Origin: Verrucomicrobiales bacterium
Lineage (GTDB): Bacteria > Verrucomicrobiota > Verrucomicrobiia > Limisphaerales > SXQI01
Direction: 5' to 3'
NCBI GenBank assembly: GCA_005793025.1
Contig: SXQI01000097.1
Span: 1 to 11,062 of the forward strand
DNA length: 11,062 nucleotides
Position numbers and translations under genes: made by a program. The notes beneath the pieces were generated by a model that searched no databases, was not told the DNA's origin, and worked only from the letters and a program-made list of their open reading frames with translations. Position 1 is the first letter of the stretch. Each line of letters starts with the position of its first letter. This document shows, one piece after another, positions 1-5,977 of the stretch.

Positions 1-43
1 ACAGCTTGCCACACCAACGCTGAATTAGTTTCACTACCAACCT

Positions 44-868
44 ATGTTGCAGGTCCACCCCGTCGACTCGTTCGACGAACCCGCTCTCGAGCCTTATCGC
101 ACGATGAAATGGCAGACTGATCACCAACGCCAAAATATTTTTGTCGCCGAAGGTGAGAAGGTGGTGCGTCGCCTCTTGGAAAGTGATCTCGTCGTTCATT
201 CCCTCCTGCTCCCTGAAAAATGGCTTCTTGAATACGAACCGTTGCTCTCTAAAAAAAACGGGCTGATCCAAGCATTTACAGCAGAAAAAGATGTCTTAGA
301 AAAGCTTACGGGTTTCTCTATGTATCAAGGTGTTCTGGCTGTCGCGACCGTTCCTGAACCCACACCTTTAAGTCGAATTCTCGATCCTCAAAACCCTTCA
401 TTGCTGCTTCTCGCGGTCGATGGCCTTTCCAACGCTGAAAACCTTGGCGGTATCATTCGAACGTGCGCGGCCTTTGGGGTTGACGCGCTGGTAGTGGGAG
501 AAACTTCGTGCCACCCCTACCTTCGCCGCTCGGTAAGGGGTTCTATGGGGGCTATTTTTAAGATGCCCTACATCCTCACACAGAATTTGGATGAAACTCT
601 GAAGGGACTTAACGACGCCGGGGTTCAAACTGTTGCCGCCCATCCGCATACAAGCCAACAATTCCTCGGCCATACCGATCTCCAAGGTCCTTGTTGCCTG
701 ATTATGGGAAGCGAAGGGGATGGTGTTTCTCCAGCAATCCTTTCGAGGTGTCGGGAAAAAGTAGCGATCCCGATGCAAAACGAAATTGATTCCCTCAATG
801 TGGGGACGGCTGCAGCAGTTTTTCTTTACGAAGTGAATCGCCAACGCCAAAAAGCGATTCCACGGTGA
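44..868 (+). CDS. TrmH/SpoU-family RNA 2'-O-ribose methyltransferase
   Basis: Predicted SPOUT-class enzyme that moves a methyl group from S-adenosylmethionine to a ribose 2'-OH in tRNA or rRNA, in the cytoplasm. Seen in the 274-residue product: an N-terminal substrate-binding-like region (about 20-105, with FVAEGEKVV and MYQGVLAVA), then the three SpoU motifs. Motif 1 is NAENLGGIIRT (130-140, with the usual Asn and Arg), motif 2 is GSEGDGVS (222-229), and motif 3 is IPMQNEIDSLNVGTAAAV (242-259); motifs 2 and 3 form the knotted cofactor site. Length fits the family. ATG 44 is the only ATG after the in-frame TAG at 26-28, and no Shine-Dalgarno is visible. The family covers several targets (23S rRNA guanosines, tRNA G18), so the exact site cannot be given and no symbol is assigned. 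The next gene follows 44 nt downstream on the same strand. Confidence 0.93.
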   Translation: MLQVHPVDSFDEPALEPYRTMKWQTDHQRQNIFVAEGEKVVRRLLESDLVVHSLLLPEKWLLEYEPLLSKKNGLIQAFTAEKDVLEKLTGFSMYQGVLAVATVPEPTPLSRILDPQNPSLLLLAVDGLSNAENLGGIIRTCAAFGVDALVVGETSCHPYLRRSVRGSMGAIFKMPYILTQNLDETLKGLNDAGVQTVAAHPHTSQQFLGHTDLQGPCCLIMGSEGDGVSPAILSRCREKVAIPMQNEIDSLNVGTAAAVFLYEVNRQRQKAIPR

Positions 869-912
869 TATTTTACTTTTACGCAGGTGATCTCATCGGC
901 TAATGGTGAGGC

Positions 913-1218
913 GTGACTGTTAAAACGTTCGAGACTGAGATTACCGAGGCGTGCCGTTCCTTTGAGAAATTCATTGTTTGCCTAGACAAGACACCTGAGG
1001 ACTTCACCGCTTCCATTGTGTCGCTCATGGAGAAAGCCATCAAAGCATACCAAAACCGTGCTGAGAACCTCCGCCATGGGATTGCACTCGATAAACAGTT
1101 AACCATCATCCTCAGCCAAACGGATGGAGAAGTGCCGCTCTGCGGGATCTATTTTAACCTTTCCTCACCCTACCATAAAAAGATGGCACCCAAGAAAAAG
1201 GCCACTCGGGTAGATTAA
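913..1218 (+). CDS. Small conserved-looking protein of unknown function
   Basis: I do not recognise this 101-residue product. It has no signal peptide and no membrane segment. Residues about 1-70 look helical with many charged residues; a short hydrophobic stretch follows (LTIILSQ and VPLCGIYFNL), and the tail is strongly basic (KKMAPKKKATR). The start is GTG 913, because an in-frame TGA sits at 907-909 just before it; the GGTGAG at 905-910 is only 2 nt from the start, closer than normal. It may be cotranscribed with the methyltransferase upstream. Its TAA stop overlaps the stop of the convergent lipoprotein gene. It counts as a gene because of its natural composition and the neat packing between neighbours; the start is less sure than the frame. 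Confidence 0.62.
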   Translation: MTVKTFETEITEACRSFEKFIVCLDKTPEDFTASIVSLMEKAIKAYQNRAENLRHGIALDKQLTIILSQTDGEVPLCGIYFNLSSPYHKKMAPKKKATRVD

Positions 1219-1619
1219 TCCATCTGCACGGTATCTCCAGGCGCGGCTTCCCCAGTCGAAATATCTCCGACCGCACTGGTTGCTTGGAACGGCCCCGTCA
1301 TTCGAATTTCTCCCACCTTTGTTCCTCCACGAAAAACGGAAAGCCGTTGGTCCTTCTCTGGAAGCACTCCCCCGAGGAATGAGATCACTGCAAACTTCAG
1401 CGGTAAATCGGTATGAACGACTTGTCCTTGTAACACGGCAATCCCTCGAGTCTTTGGGAGACGCGGAGGGTTGGTTTTCAATCCCGGAACCGAGTTTTTG
1501 GAAGTGGTCGGCAGATTGGTGCGGATGACGGAGACCTGATCCGTTGGAGAAGTTTTTTTGACGGGACGAGAACATCCAGTCAACGCAACCGCCATTGCCA
1601 ATCCGATTATCAATCGCAT
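1215..1619 (-). CDS. Small lipoprotein with C-terminal beta-rich domain
   Basis: A 134-residue exported lipoprotein. The N-terminus MRLIIGLAMAVALTGC has a short basic start, a hydrophobic core and a lipobox (LTGC, Cys16), so signal peptidase II cleavage and lipid anchoring are expected. Residues about 17-60 are a Pro/Ser/Thr/Asn-rich linker. Residues about 60-134 form a compact beta-rich unit with the pattern VLQGQVV, FAVISF, QRLSVFRGGTKVGEIRMTG, then AVGDISTGEAAPGD. I associate this pattern with small uncharacterised lipoproteins of Verrucomicrobia; no function is known to me. It lies 38 nt downstream of the SGNH hydrolase gene on the same strand and may share its transcript. An AAGG at 1630-1633 is a weak ribosome site, 10 nt from the ATG. 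The stop overlaps that of the convergent gene by 4 nt (TTAA). Confidence 0.82.
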   Translation of the reverse strand: MRLIIGLAMAVALTGCSRPVKKTSPTDQVSVIRTNLPTTSKNSVPGLKTNPPRLPKTRGIAVLQGQVVHTDLPLKFAVISFLGGVLPEKDQRLSVFRGGTKVGEIRMTGPFQATSAVGDISTGEAAPGDTVQMD

Positions 1620-1657
1620 CTCAAAAAAACCTTAATCTCAGGGACTAAGGAAGTAAG

Positions 1658-2344
1658 CTATTTACTGTGCACCGGGTCTAGGAAAAGGGACTCCCGAAGG
1701 GCTTTCGCCCAGATTTGATATCCGGAGTTATTCAAGTGCAATTGGTCTGCCACAAAAAGCTCCGGTTTAGGTAACCCATCGGCATTTAACATCAGGCTAA
1801 ACACGTCTAGGTATCGGAGGTTTGGGCGATTCTGGCAGGTTTGTTGGATCAGGCGATTGGCTTCTTTGACTGTGTTTTCCAGTTTCCAACGACTCGGACT
1901 CGGTTTGATCGAAATAAACAGGATACTGGTTTTGGGGAGTTTCGCGTGAACCGCTTGTTCAAAGTCGCTGAAATCTTTCGAAACCTGCTCGGCTGATTTG
2001 CCTTGGGCAATATCGTTGTCCCCAGCGTAAAACACGATCTGGCGCGGATTGTAAGCAAAAACCAACGGATCAATCAAAGTTGTTGAATCCGTGATTATCG
2101 ATCCGCCAAATCCACGGTTGAGCAATGTGGTCTTAGGAAAATCGGTCTTTAAGGTTTTCCATAATCGAATGCTCGAGCTCCCGAGGAAGAGCACTGCCTC
2201 GGATGGAGGCGGGTTTGTTCGGTCGGATTGCTTAAAAGCATCCAATTCTTTGGCGTATCGGATCGCTGGAGCTTCCGCGCCGCTAGACGGTTCTACAAAG
2301 CTCAGACCAAGGAATAGGAGCACAACAACAAATAATTTTTGCAT
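1658..2344 (-). CDS. Secreted SGNH/GDSL-family hydrolase (esterase/lipase-like)
   Basis: Predicted serine esterase of the SGNH superfamily. Seen in the 228 residues: a signal peptide (MQKLFVVVLLFLGLSFVEPSSGA, cut near residue 23). Block I is FLGSSSIRLW (53-62), where GSS replaces the classical GDS and Ser57 is the likely nucleophile. Block II is NRGFGGS (Gly80, oxyanion hole), block III is YAGDNDI (Asn110, oxyanion hole), and block V is DQLHLN (Asp200 and His203). All catalytic positions are present and the length is normal for a single-domain member. Relatives include PAF-acetylhydrolase-like enzymes, acyl esterases and carbohydrate esterases; the substrate cannot be read from sequence. It lies between the M29 aminopeptidase gene (76 nt upstream) and the lipoprotein gene (38 nt downstream). 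The stretch before the ATG is pyrimidine-rich with no Shine-Dalgarno. Confidence 0.9.
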   Translation of the reverse strand: MQKLFVVVLLFLGLSFVEPSSGAEAPAIRYAKELDAFKQSDRTNPPPSEAVLFLGSSSIRLWKTLKTDFPKTTLLNRGFGGSIITDSTTLIDPLVFAYNPRQIVFYAGDNDIAQGKSAEQVSKDFSDFEQAVHAKLPKTSILFISIKPSPSRWKLENTVKEANRLIQQTCQNRPNLRYLDVFSLMLNADGLPKPELFVADQLHLNNSGYQIWAKALRESLFLDPVHSK

Positions 2345-2420
2345 TAGGAGAAAGGATTGAAAAATGTTTTTGGGGATCGAGTTGCGGACATCAAATAAAG
2401 TTGGATACAGCCCGGGTTAA

Positions 2421-3554
2421 CTAGGTGCGCCCAGCTTTACTATTGCCTTTGAGTTGATTGGGATTAAGCGGTTTGAGGTCTTTTGGAATGAAGAGCCCAT
2501 CCTTGCGGATCAGTTCGCCATCGAACCACACCTCTCCACCTCCCCACTCGGGCCGTTGAATGAGGACCATATCCCAATGGACTGCAGAACGATTCCCATT
2601 ATCCGCAATTTCATAAGCTTGGCCGGGGGTGAAATGAAGGGAACCCGCGATTTTTTCATCGAACAAAATATCACACATCGGATTCTGAATGTAAGGATTG
2701 AATCCAAGCGCGAATTCGCCGATGAATCGGGCACCTGCGTCGGTATCGAGGATTTCGTTCAGTCGTCGGGTGTTGGACGAGGTTGCTTTAACAATTCGCC
2801 CCTTGCTCAGTTCAAGTCGAACATTTTCAAACCTCGTGCCAGCGTAGAGCGATGGAGTGTTAAACTGAATCGTTCCATTGGCAGAGTTTTTAACGGGACA
2901 AGAGAAAACTTCTCCGTCAGGAATGTTCAGTTTTCCGTTACAGCTCTTCGCCCCGATACCCTTGATGCTGAACTGAAGATCGGTTCCGGGACCTTTCAGG
3001 TGAACAAGGTTGGCGGACTTCATCCGTTTTTCGAGTGGGCTCATCGCACGCGCCATCCTTGCGTAGTCCATGGTGCAGACATCGAAGTAAAAGTCTTCGA
3101 ACGCTTCTGTGGACATATTCGCTGCCTGAGCCATGCTCGGTGTCGGCCAACGCAATACTACCCAGCGTGTTTTGTTTACGCGGTAATTCAGCACTGGGCG
3201 TAGTGTCTTATTGTAAAGTGCCAACCTTTCGCTCGCCACATCAGAGGTTTCGCTCGCGTTCGCACTGCCTCGAATGGCGACATAGGCTTGCATCCGTTTC
3301 ATTCGGTGCATCTCGATGTCACACACGAGCTCTGCATGGTCGGCCGAGGTGTCTCGAAGTATCTCTCGTGTGATTCGTGTGTGTCGAGTTTCAACAATTG
3401 GGACCGCACCCACCGCGCGCACAGCACGAATCAGTTGGATAGTGAATTCATCGGGCACATCGATCATGTCGAGGAGGATGTGCTCCCCTCGAGTCAGTTC
3501 CGTTGAATAGGTAGCGAGCAGTTTCGCGAGTTTGATGTACCGAGGATCCGTCAT
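2421..3554 (-). CDS. Aminopeptidase, MEROPS family M29
   Basis: Predicted metal-dependent aminopeptidase (M29; AmpS/PepS/aminopeptidase T type) that removes N-terminal residues from peptides, probably in the cytoplasm because no signal peptide is present. The 377-residue length is near the family norm. The N-terminal half (about 1-185) matches the family's first domain (LLATYSTELTRGEHILL, then LIRAVRAVGAVPIVE). The C-terminal half carries the six metal ligands expected for M29: Glu215 in NIPDGEVFSCPV, Glu280 in IGEFALGFNP, His307 and Tyr314 in GSLHFTPGQAYE, and His326 and Asp328 in AVHWDMVLI. The enzyme should therefore be active. The start ATG has a good Shine-Dalgarno (AGGGAG) 6 nt upstream, one of the few clear ones in the window. 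It is divergent from pdxH across 103 nt and may head a transcript that continues into the SGNH hydrolase and lipoprotein genes. Confidence 0.93.
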   Translation of the reverse strand: MTDPRYIKLAKLLATYSTELTRGEHILLDMIDVPDEFTIQLIRAVRAVGAVPIVETRHTRITREILRDTSADHAELVCDIEMHRMKRMQAYVAIRGSANASETSDVASERLALYNKTLRPVLNYRVNKTRWVVLRWPTPSMAQAANMSTEAFEDFYFDVCTMDYARMARAMSPLEKRMKSANLVHLKGPGTDLQFSIKGIGAKSCNGKLNIPDGEVFSCPVKNSANGTIQFNTPSLYAGTRFENVRLELSKGRIVKATSSNTRRLNEILDTDAGARFIGEFALGFNPYIQNPMCDILFDEKIAGSLHFTPGQAYEIADNGNRSAVHWDMVLIQRPEWGGGEVWFDGELIRKDGLFIPKDLKPLNPNQLKGNSKAGRT

Positions 3555-3560
3555 AATTAG

Positions 3561-3566
3561 CTCCCT
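3561..3566 (-). promoter_or_regulatory. Ribosome binding site of the M29 aminopeptidase
   Basis: On the minus strand AGGGAG lies 6 nt before the ATG at 3554. It fixes this start and stands out because most genes here lack a visible Shine-Dalgarno. Confidence 0.7.
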
Positions 3567-3657
3567 GACCTAGCAGAGTCTGGTTCATTAAGAAAGCACA
3601 ACTGTTCGGAGGTAGAATTGGGCTCGACGTGGTTCCACACTTCCCCACAATTAAGTC

Positions 3658-4293
3658 ATGTCAATCGCACATTTGCGAAACAACTACTCCAAAGGCGGAC
3701 TGCGGCGAAGCGATCTCGTCCTGAATCCGTTGGACCAATTTAAAAAATGGTTTGATGAATCTGTTCAATCAGAAGTCCCTGAACCCAATGCGATGACTTT
3801 GGCTACAGTGGATGAGTCAGGTCAGCCTTCCACTCGCACCGTGCTACTCAAACTCGCTGATGAACGAGGATTCAGTTTTTTCACCAATTACGGGAGCCGC
3901 AAGGGCATCGAGATCGCGATGAATCCTCGCGTTGCTCTGACTTTTTTTTGGCCTGAACTCGAGAGGCAAGTCTGCATCAGAGGTTGTTGCTCCAAACTTT
4001 CCCGCGAAGAAAGCCAACTCTACTTCAGTAGCCGACCAATCGGTAGTCAGTTAGGAGCTTGGGTGTCTCAACAGTCGTCTCATGTGCCAAACCGTGAGTT
4101 TCTCGAAAGCAAGCTCACGGAAGTCATGGCAACATTCGGAACCAATCCAATCCCGGTTCCCGACAATTGGGGAGGATTTGTTGTGCTTCCATCAGCAGTA
4201 GAATTTTGGCAGGGCCGCCCGAATCGTCTCCACGACCGTTTTTGCTATACTCGTGAAGGGGAGAATTGGCGGATTGAAAGGCTCTCCCCCTAA
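3658..4293 (+). CDS. pdxH: Pyridoxamine/pyridoxine 5'-phosphate oxidase
   Basis: FMN-dependent cytoplasmic enzyme that oxidises pyridoxamine 5'-phosphate or pyridoxine 5'-phosphate to pyridoxal 5'-phosphate, the last step of vitamin B6 synthesis and salvage. The 211-residue product aligns with the E. coli enzyme at a steady offset of seven residues. FMN contacts include Arg60 and Lys65 (RTVLLK), Arg81 and Lys82 (TNYGSRK), Gln104 (ELERQV), Gln139 and Ser140 (SQQSS), and Trp184 and Arg194. Substrate contacts include Tyr122, Arg126 and Ser130 (YFSSRPIGS) and Arg190 with His192 (RLHDR). The C-terminus WRIERLSP is typical. Every key residue is present, so an active enzyme is expected. The start is ATG 3658, with no clear Shine-Dalgarno. 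The transporter gene follows 100 nt downstream on the same strand; no functional link is apparent. Confidence 0.97.
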   Translation: MSIAHLRNNYSKGGLRRSDLVLNPLDQFKKWFDESVQSEVPEPNAMTLATVDESGQPSTRTVLLKLADERGFSFFTNYGSRKGIEIAMNPRVALTFFWPELERQVCIRGCCSKLSREESQLYFSSRPIGSQLGAWVSQQSSHVPNREFLESKLTEVMATFGTNPIPVPDNWGGFVVLPSAVEFWQGRPNRLHDRFCYTREGENWRIERLSP

Positions 4294-4393
4294 ATCACTA
4301 CCATCAGCACCTCTTCGGAAGACGCGATGTCACCGGTTCCACCTCGCGCTCTGAAGGGTATGGAAGAATTCGTGTTTCGAACCTCTGATTAAT

Positions 4394-5350
4394 TTGAATT
4401 ACATCCCGATTTCTCTTCTGGTGGCAGTTATTCTGTGGGGTAGCAATAACGCAGTCACAAAGTATCTTGTGGCTTCTTGGCCACCGTTGTTCATTGGTGT
4501 GACGCGATTCATGATCGCTGGGATCATCCTATTGATCCTAGCTCGGTTTATTCCTTGGCTCGGACCTTCTCACGCGCTTTCCCCATCCCTGAAGCGTCGT
4601 CTTTGGACTCGAGGTGCTTTCAACCTCGCCCTCTACATCATCGCCTTCAATGTTGCCATGGCCTACACGACCGCTTCCCATGTGGCACTTTACCTAGGCA
4701 CGGCACCCGTGTGGGCCTTGCTTTGGGAGGGCAGACCTCGGTGGGACCTCCGATCATTCAAATCTTATGGAGCAGCGGTTCTCGCTCTCAGTGGAGTCGT
4801 TTTCCTTTTTTGGCCTGCTCTCAAGCATGGAGGGTCGGTGTGGATGGGGGAAGGTCTAGGGTTGGCATCAAGTATTCTGTGGACCATTTATGGAAGAGAT
4901 TGCAGAGCCTTTCGAACGGAGCTGAGCCCTGCGGAGATCTCAGGTCATACCTTTGTTCGCGGCTCAGTCATTTTGATCCCCTTGGCCGCGTGGGAACTTT
5001 ACTATCATTTATCCACCCACCCCTCGACCCCCTTCCTGCAGCCAAGGCTGTTGTGGTTACAAACCTACTGCATCATCGCCAGCGGAGTGATCGCATTCAT
5101 CCTCTGGTCCAACGCGCTGCGTCACTGGCCTGTGAGCAAGGTTTACCTCTTTAATAACCTGATTCCGATCAGCACCATGCTCTGGGCATTTTTCTTAATC
5201 CAAGAGCCCATCACCTCAACGTTTTGGCCAGCGATGGGATTAATCTGCGGGGGGGTGCTGATGGGGCAAACGCAATGGGAAGTGTTTCTCAGCAGAAGTT
5301 TTCAACGCCTTGACCCTCGACACGACAAGGATGGTTCGAGAACCGAATAA
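4394..5350 (+). CDS. EamA/DMT-family inner-membrane transporter
   Basis: Predicted permease of the drug/metabolite transporter superfamily (two EamA repeats, about ten membrane helices). The 318-residue product starts straight into a first helix (ISLLVAVILWGSNNAVTKYL). The first repeat carries the usual ILWGSN motif and AYTTASHVALYLGTAPVWA; the second includes GLGLASSILWTIYG, then CIIASGVIAFILWSNALRH and LFNNLIPISTMLWAFFLIQE. Members export amino acids, metabolites or drugs, and the substrate cannot be inferred. The start is TTG 4394: the frame is open only from 4355 (TGA at 4352-4354) and holds no ATG or GTG before the first helix. No convincing Shine-Dalgarno precedes it. The first-helix position supports this start. 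The gene stops directly before the decayed GNAT gene on the other strand. Confidence 0.9.
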   Translation: MNYIPISLLVAVILWGSNNAVTKYLVASWPPLFIGVTRFMIAGIILLILARFIPWLGPSHALSPSLKRRLWTRGAFNLALYIIAFNVAMAYTTASHVALYLGTAPVWALLWEGRPRWDLRSFKSYGAAVLALSGVVFLFWPALKHGGSVWMGEGLGLASSILWTIYGRDCRAFRTELSPAEISGHTFVRGSVILIPLAAWELYYHLSTHPSTPFLQPRLLWLQTYCIIASGVIAFILWSNALRHWPVSKVYLFNNLIPISTMLWAFFLIQEPITSTFWPAMGLICGGVLMGQTQWEVFLSRSFQRLDPRHDKDGSRTE

Positions 5351-5394
5351 CCCAAATCCACGGGAAGGGAGAATTGTTTTGGGTATATCCGGTT

Positions 5395-5824
5395 GGCGGG
5401 TTGAAAAACCGTTGGAGATGGTCTTAGAGAGACCAAGTTTGGGGTTGCTGCTGGAAGGACTCGAGTTTGACGCTTTTAGATCTCTAAATTGAGGAGATTT
5501 CTCGCTAATAGGGCAAATGCCCACCTCCGCCCGGAAGGGCGTGGCGGGTAATAACCCGTAACTCTGAATCCACCAGATTCCGCCATTTCTCTAATCGCTC
5601 TATTTGAAAGTGTGTGCCGTTTGGCGCACCAATTCGCTGGCAATGATCGTCACAAAATACTGACCTCTCGCAGGTTCGGAGATAAAGCGTCGCACACTCT
5701 CCGATACGGTCACGTGGTCAAGGTCGCGATTCTCCGTCTCCTTGCAGACCGCGATGTTGAAATCAACGATGGTTTCCAAATCGGCGGATACCCCCTCTCT
5801 AATCTCAATGATGGGCTATGCCAT
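5395..5824 (-). pseudogene. Decayed GNAT-family N-acetyltransferase
   Basis: Reading the minus strand from about 5824 gives a recognisable GNAT acetyltransferase that cannot be translated whole. The N-terminal part reads IEIREGV, then DLETIVDFNIAVCKETE (from 5782), then EPARGQYFV and ELVRQTAHTFK. Where this subfamily normally has WSDWRNG-FWWIQS, the sequence has stop-Ser-Asp-stop-Arg-Asn-Gly, then GIWWIQS: TAG codons at 5600-5602 and 5591-5593 stand where Trp (TGG) is expected. A further TAG (5816-5818) lies two codons after the possible ATG at 5822-5824. Beyond 5561 the acetyl-CoA loop region survives only in a shifted frame (GRRWAFALLARNLL), the original frame returns with KLGLSKT (5440-5420), and the end (TVFQ) shifts again near 5415. 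The total span of about 430-465 nt equals a normal 145-155-residue enzyme. The family assignment comes from remembered family patterns, not a search. The left end is approximate. Confidence 0.75.
5511..5580. repeat. Cluster of four short perfect hairpins
   Basis: Four adjacent small inverted repeats lie inside the decayed GNAT gene: GGGCAAATGCCC (5511-5522), GCCCGGAAGGGC with a GNRA-type GGAA loop (5529-5540), CGGGTAATAACCCG (5545-5558) and GAATCCACCAGATTC (5566-5580). None is followed by a T-run, so a rho-independent terminator is not supported. The density is unusual, but GNAT-like protein sequence can be followed through the area, so a mobile insertion is doubtful and chance is possible. 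Confidence 0.35.
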
Positions 5825-5977
5825 GCTAGGTATTTGGCAAACTGGCATTATCCCTCTCCGCTAGGAATTTGCTCTTGGGGTCAAGGGTTCCATGGATTGA
5901 CGCATCCTAGGACAGTAGGTGGTTTCATTGTCGTTGATTGGTCGAAATTCTCCCTCTTTTGGGATTTCAGGTAAGCG
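5825..5977. other. Intergenic stretch with no recognised gene
   Basis: Together with the decayed GNAT gene this fills the 627-base gap between the transporter and the esterase gene. I see no coding sequence I would defend here, only a 6-bp inverted repeat (ATGCCA at 5818-5823, TGGCAT at 5843-5848) by the old GNAT start. A 3' untranslated region or terminator of the esterase operon could lie here, but no strong hairpin with a T-run was found. Confidence 0.5.

Noticed and set aside
1..43. Tail of an upstream gene
   Set aside because: Short open frames end at 21-23 and 26-28, but too few codons remain to identify anything.
2364..2420. Plus-strand 18-codon ORF after an AGGAG (2346-2350)
   Set aside because: The spacing to the ATG is too long (13 nt), the peptide has no recognisable character, and the AGGAG is the complement of a pyrimidine tract before the SGNH start.
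2454..3203. 249-codon plus-strand ORF
   Set aside because: It is the antisense of the M29 aminopeptidase, where all six metal ligands are on the minus strand.
5240..5524. Minus-strand 94-codon ORF
   Set aside because: It overlaps the transporter's 3' end and only captures part of the frameshifted GNAT relic (KLGLSKT); it is not an independent gene.
5505..5585. MITE or REP insertion that broke the GNAT gene
   Set aside because: GNAT-like residues (WWIQS and the shifted ALLARNLL) can be followed through the hairpin cluster, and no target duplication was found.
5612..5974. Plus-strand 120-codon ORF
   Set aside because: It lies antisense to the GNAT relic, whose minus-strand translation is clearly family-like; the plus-strand product has no recognisable pattern.
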